Shown here one piece after another: positions 5,830 through 8,495 of a stretch of 8,495 bases of DNA. The notes beneath the pieces were generated by a model. That model did no database searches. It saw only the letters and a list, made by a program, of their open reading frames with translations, and was not told the origin of the DNA. Origin of the DNA: Bacteroidia bacterium. Its GTDB lineage: Bacteria; Bacteroidota; Bacteroidia; NS11-12g; UBA955. Within the stretch, counting starts at the first letter, position 1, and every line of letters starts with the position of its first letter. The stretch covers positions 1 to 8,495 of the forward strand of contig JADLHV010000029.1 of assembly GCA_020848595.1 (NCBI GenBank), read 5' to 3'. Made by a program: the position numbers and the translations under genes.

Positions 5830-6042
5830 TAATTGGAAGACGGAAGTTCAGTTCTAAAAACTTCAAACGAAAACACACAAAGCAAGACTGAGGCTAAGGC
5901 CTAATCGCCTCCGATTGCACTATAGTAGTTTTTTCTAGGAAAGCTTTTAACTTCCCTATAACTAACTAAGCTATAGTTGACACTAAAATCCTGAAAAGGT
6001 GAGAGAGGTCGGACAACAGGTTTGTCCGGCCTTTTCTTTTTT
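5830..6042 (+). ncRNA. Suspected structured RNA, unidentified
   Basis: The 3' end is well defined by the terminator at 6006-6042; the 5' end is a guess from a weak promoter-like TATTTAGC at 5818. Pairing that I can trace by eye forms a rod. CGCCT (5906-5910) pairs with AGGTG (5997-6001), GATT (5913-5916) with AATC (5987-5990), ACTATAG (5919-5925) with CTATAGT (5971-5977), TAGTT (5926-5930) with AACTA (5964-5968), and a tip is formed by 5936-5943 with 5951-5958. A separate small hairpin, GAAGTT/AACTTC, lies near 5843-5864. The rod shape with asymmetric internal loops and a length near 200 bases fits 6S RNA in general form, but I see no sequence that proves it. tmRNA, RNase P RNA and SRP RNA signatures are absent. 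Confidence 0.4.
6006..6042 (+). terminator. Strong intrinsic terminator without an assigned gene
   Basis: GGTCGGACAA (6007-6016) pairs with TTGTCCGGCC (6022-6031) in a ten-base stem closed by a five-base loop, then TTTTCTTTTTT (6032-6042). The single wobble pair, T6009 with G6029, holds in plus-strand RNA but would be an A-C mismatch in minus-strand RNA, and the T run is on plus. It therefore ends a plus-strand transcript. Confidence 0.85.
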
Positions 6043-6080
6043 AAATGAAAGCTGCTTGTATTTGATGGCATTGAGCCTAG

Positions 6081-6117
6081 AAAGGGGTTGTCTCATAATT
6101 CTGAGATAGCCCTTTTT
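6081..6117 (+). terminator. Second plus-strand terminator-like hairpin
   Basis: Bases 6081-6095 pair with 6102-6116 in a 15-base stem with a six-base loop (TAATTC), followed by the end of a T run (6113-6117). Three G-U pairs (6090/6107, 6088/6109, 6084/6113) would be A-C mismatches on the minus strand, so the structure favours plus-strand RNA. It may back up the terminator at 6006-6042 or be an old repeat; the GTCTCA/TGAGA core resembles insertion-sequence ends. Confidence 0.6.
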
Positions 6118-6133
6118 GAATTTAAGTATATTC

Positions 6134-6167
6134 AAAAAAAAAGAGCTGCCTAAAACGACAGCTCTTT
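6134..6167 (-). terminator. Intrinsic terminator of the eno transcript
   Basis: On the minus strand AAAGAGCTG and CAGCTCTTT (6140-6148 with 6159-6167) form a perfect nine-base stem around a ten-base loop, followed by an unbroken T run (6142-6134). It lies 20 bases beyond the eno stop and should end transcription of carA-eno. Confidence 0.9.
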
Positions 6168-6186
6168 ATAAAATTATTTAGAAATA

Positions 6187-7476
6187 TTATCTTTTGTATT
6201 TGAAAGAGTGACCTCCAAAGATTGCATTAGAGCCGAGTTCTTCTTCGATTCTAATTAATTGATTATATTTAGCCATACGATCACTGCGACTTGCGCTTCC
6301 AGTCTTAATTTGTCCACTATTCATTGCAACTGCAATATCAGCAATAGTATAATCTTCAGTTTCACCACTTCTATGACTGATAATATTGGTATAACTATTT
6401 CTAGTTGCCAAATTAATTGAATCAATGGTTTCGGTTAGTGTACCAATTTGATTAACTTTAATAAGAATACTGTTTGCAACGCCGTCGTTAATACCTTTTT
6501 GAAGACGATTCACATTAGTAACAAACAAATCATCACCTACTAATTGAACATTACTACCTATAGACTTTGTCAACATAGACCAACCGTTCCAATCATCTTC
6601 GGCACAACCATCTTCGATAGAAACAATCGGATATTTGTCTGTCCAAGTTTTCCAATAAGCTACCATTTCTTCACTGGTCATTTCGCGTTTATCCGATTTC
6701 TTGAAAATATAAAGTCCTTTTTCAGCATCATAAAATTCACTAGCTGCAGCATCCATGGCAATATAAACATCCTCACCAGGTTTGAAACCAGCTTTTTCAA
6801 TCGCCATAAGAACAGTTTCAATCGCTTCTTCATTTGAGCCAATATTCGGAGCAAATCCACCTTCATCGCCAACGTTAGTACTGTATCCTTTTTGCTTTAA
6901 AACATTTTTTAAATGATGAAATATCTCTACACCCATTCTCAAAGAATCACTAAAAGAGTCGGCTTTAGCAGGCATCACCATAAATTCTTGAAAATCTATA
7001 GAATTATCTGCATGTGCACCACCATTTAATATATTCATCATTGGAAGTGGTAAAGTATTCGCATTTACGCCTCCTAAATATCTGTAGAGACTTTGATTAC
7101 TTTCTTGAGCCGCCGCTTTAGAAACTGCCAAAGAAACTGCCAACATTGCATTAGCACCTAGGTTAGATTTATTAGGCGTACCATCTAAATCAATTAAAGT
7201 TTTATCAATTAAATTTTGTTCAAACACATAAGCACCAATCAATTCATTACAAATTATTTCATTGACAGTACTAACAGCTTTAAGTACACCCTTACCGAGG
7301 TAGCGTGATTTATCACCATCTCTTAATTCAACAGCTTCGTGGATTCCAGTACTTGCGCCACTTGGCACAGCAGCTCTTCCTAAACAACCATTTTCGGTGA
7401 TTACATCCACCTCAACAGTAGGATTACCTCGAGAATCGAGGATTTGTCTTGCTTTTACATCGGCTATTAAGCTCAT
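6187..7476 (-). CDS. eno: Enolase (phosphopyruvate hydratase)
   Basis: A 429-residue cytosolic glycolytic enzyme, complete and of normal family length, converting 2-phosphoglycerate to phosphoenolpyruvate and water with Mg2+. The N-terminal domain opens with the family pattern ARQILDSRGNPTVEVDV and contains the mobile SGASTG loop (39-44). Catalytic and metal residues are all visible in the barrel domain: His155 (GGAHADN), Glu164 (DFQEFM), Glu205 (GDEGGFAPN), Asp242, Glu288 (SIEDG), Asp315 (VGDD), Lys340 (ILIKVNQIGTLTE), His368-Arg369-Ser370 (SHRSGETED) and Lys391 (GQIKTG). The start is the ATG of MSLIADVKARQ. It lies 53 bases after carA on the same strand with no obvious promoter box between, so co-transcription with carA is likely, an arrangement I recall from other Bacteroidota. 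A strong terminator follows. Confidence 0.98.
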   Translation of the reverse strand: MSLIADVKARQILDSRGNPTVEVDVITENGCLGRAAVPSGASTGIHEAVELRDGDKSRYLGKGVLKAVSTVNEIICNELIGAYVFEQNLIDKTLIDLDGTPNKSNLGANAMLAVSLAVSKAAAQESNQSLYRYLGGVNANTLPLPMMNILNGGAHADNSIDFQEFMVMPAKADSFSDSLRMGVEIFHHLKNVLKQKGYSTNVGDEGGFAPNIGSNEEAIETVLMAIEKAGFKPGEDVYIAMDAAASEFYDAEKGLYIFKKSDKREMTSEEMVAYWKTWTDKYPIVSIEDGCAEDDWNGWSMLTKSIGSNVQLVGDDLFVTNVNRLQKGINDGVANSILIKVNQIGTLTETIDSINLATRNSYTNIISHRSGETEDYTIADIAVAMNSGQIKTGSASRSDRMAKYNQLIRIEEELGSNAIFGGHSFKYKR

Positions 7477-7529
7477 TATTTTCAGTATTTATATTTTTTA
7501 ATTTATAGAATATTAAGAATCTGTTGGTA

Positions 7530-8495
7530 TTAATTCGACACAGCAGATAAATTGGCACTTATAGAAGTCACAAAATCATCGAATAGGTATCTTGAATCGT
7601 GAGGACCAGGTGAAGATTCAGGGTGATACTGTACACTAAAGGCATTTTTACCTTTAACGCTTATTCCTTCAATTGTATCATCATTTAAGTTTTTGTGGGT
7701 AATAATAATATCTGGATGTTCGCTTGTCTTTAAAGCAAATCCATGGTTTTGAGAAGTAATTTCGCAATGTCCAGTAATTAAATTTTTCACTGGATGATTG
7801 AGACCTCTGTGACCATTGTGCATTTTAAAGGTATCTAAACCCAAAGAGCGTCCTAACAATTGATTACCAAGACAGATCCCAAACATCGGCAAATTGATAT
7901 CGAGTAATTCTTTAACCGTTTTTACAGCGTAATCCATGGCTGATGGATCACCAGGGCCATTCGATAACAAAATACCATCGGGTTGCCATTTCATAATTTC
8001 ATCTACACTTGCATGAGCATTGAAAACGCCACAATAAGCATCACGATCATTAAGACATCTAATAATATTTTTTTTAACTCCGAAATCTAAAACGGCCACT
8101 TTATATTTAGCTAAATCAGACCCAACAGTGTAGAAATTCTTAGTACTTACTTTAGAAGATAATTCTAAACCAGCCATATCAGGAACCTCATTAAGCATTT
8201 TAGTAAGAACTTCAATATCAGTAATTTCGCTACTTATAATTGCATTCATTACACCTTTATCTCTTACATGTCTCACGACTTGACGGGTATCGATATTTTG
8301 AATACCTACAACTTGATTATTAATAAAATAGTCGTCAATACCACTAGAAGCCATTTTACGTGAGTGATGACCTGCAAAAGTGCTACAAACTAATCCTGCT
8401 ATTTTGATATCATCGGATTCGACGTCTAAATTACTTACACCGTAATTTCCTATATGAACATTGGTTTCGACAAGAATCTGTCCAAAATAAGATGG
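7530..8495 (-). CDS. carA: Carbamoyl-phosphate synthase small (glutaminase) subunit, N-terminus missing
   Basis: The frame is open to the right edge, giving 321 residues; about 50 N-terminal residues lie outside, judging from the usual 360-380. The product hydrolyses glutamine and passes ammonia to CarB to make carbamoyl phosphate for arginine and pyrimidine synthesis. The visible N-terminal domain has PSYFGQI, HIGNYGV and GIQNIDTRQVVRHVRDKG. The class I glutamine amidotransferase domain follows (KVAVLDFGVKKNIIRCL, SNGPGDPS), with the nucleophile Cys208 in FGICLGNQLLG and His291 and Glu293 in VQYHPESSPGPHDS (numbered from the first visible codon). The nucleophile loop has Asn where GICLGHQ is usual; His there is not catalytic. 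The internal ATG at 8354 is not the start, because conserved sequence continues upstream of it. eno follows after 53 bases. Confidence 0.97.
   Translation of the reverse strand, partial: PSYFGQILVETNVHIGNYGVSNLDVESDDIKIAGLVCSTFAGHHSRKMASSGIDDYFINNQVVGIQNIDTRQVVRHVRDKGVMNAIISSEITDIEVLTKMLNEVPDMAGLELSSKVSTKNFYTVGSDLAKYKVAVLDFGVKKNIIRCLNDRDAYCGVFNAHASVDEIMKWQPDGILLSNGPGDPSAMDYAVKTVKELLDINLPMFGICLGNQLLGRSLGLDTFKMHNGHRGLNHPVKNLITGHCEITSQNHGFALKTSEHPDIIITHKNLNDDTIEGISVKGKNAFSVQYHPESSPGPHDSRYLFDDFVTSISANLSAVSN

Larger units (their letters stand above)
5552..6186. other. Long intergenic region with repeats and hairpins
   Basis: About 635 bases without a recognised protein gene. From left to right it holds AT-rich sequence with no visible structure (5552-5670), a two-copy tandem repeat (5674-5717), a nested palindrome (5740-5777), a stretch with a weak 29-codon reading frame (5802-5891), a structured RNA-like segment ending in a plus-strand terminator (to 6042), another plus-strand hairpin with a T run (6081-6117), and the minus-strand terminator of eno (6134-6167). 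Confidence 0.8.

Noticed and set aside
5830..6042. tRNA, tmRNA, RNase P or SRP RNA
   Set aside because: No T-loop GGTTCGA, no RNase P GAGGAAAGTCC core, and no SRP GGAAGGAAGCA-type motif could be found.
6544..6872. Frames of 64 and 97 codons inside eno (both strands)
   Set aside because: Fully inside enolase, whose catalytic residues are all in the long frame; no independent support.
7477..7529. Separate eno promoter in the carA-eno gap
   Set aside because: The 53 bases are AT-rich but lack a TAnnTTTG box on the minus strand, so no promoter was called.
7530..8354. carA starting at the ATG at 8354
   Set aside because: The frame stays open to the window edge and encodes conserved CarA sequence (PSYFGQI, HIGNYGV) upstream of that ATG.

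Overview
The window looks like chromosomal DNA of an AT-rich member of the Bacteroidota. The lineage rests on several things. The aa3-type oxidase genes are of the Bacteroidota kind, with extra N-terminal membrane helices in CoxB and an ExxN motif in CtaA. A DUF4293 protein is present, a family I know only from this phylum. The carA-eno pair and the lack of Shine-Dalgarno sequences fit, as do several matches to the Bacteroidota promoter box TAnnTTTG. I cannot resolve the lineage below phylum.

Positions 1-4640, all on the minus strand, hold a cytochrome c oxidase and heme A operon read right to left: coxB (subunit II), coxA (subunit I), ctaA (heme A synthase) and the first codons of ctaB (heme O synthase), which runs off the left edge. 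Gaps are 31, 24 and about 1 base, so these are very probably co-transcribed. CtaB farnesylates heme B to heme O, CtaA oxidises heme O to heme A, CoxA carries the two A hemes and CuB, and CoxB carries CuA and takes electrons from cytochrome c. Two identical TAAATTTG boxes lie in the 147 bases before coxB.

Positions 4788-5551 hold a minus-strand DUF4293 membrane protein and, divergently, a 50-residue membrane protein on the plus strand that ends in a clear intrinsic terminator.

Positions 5552-6186 contain no recognised protein gene but much structure: a 23-base-period tandem repeat, a nested 17-base-arm palindrome, an RNA-like rod ending in a strong plus-strand terminator, a second plus-strand hairpin, and the minus-strand terminator of eno. 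The plus-strand terminators have no upstream gene to serve, because the 50-residue gene already has its own. This points to an unannotated plus-strand RNA.

Positions 6187-8495, minus strand, hold eno (enolase, complete) and carA (glutaminase subunit of carbamoyl-phosphate synthetase, N-terminus beyond the right edge).

Most of the window is ordinary housekeeping DNA. The points most worth checking are a roughly 100-residue coiled-coil-like insertion inside the CuA domain of CoxB, and the suspected RNA gene with its repeats in 5552-6186. I saw no defence system, CRISPR array or intact mobile element.
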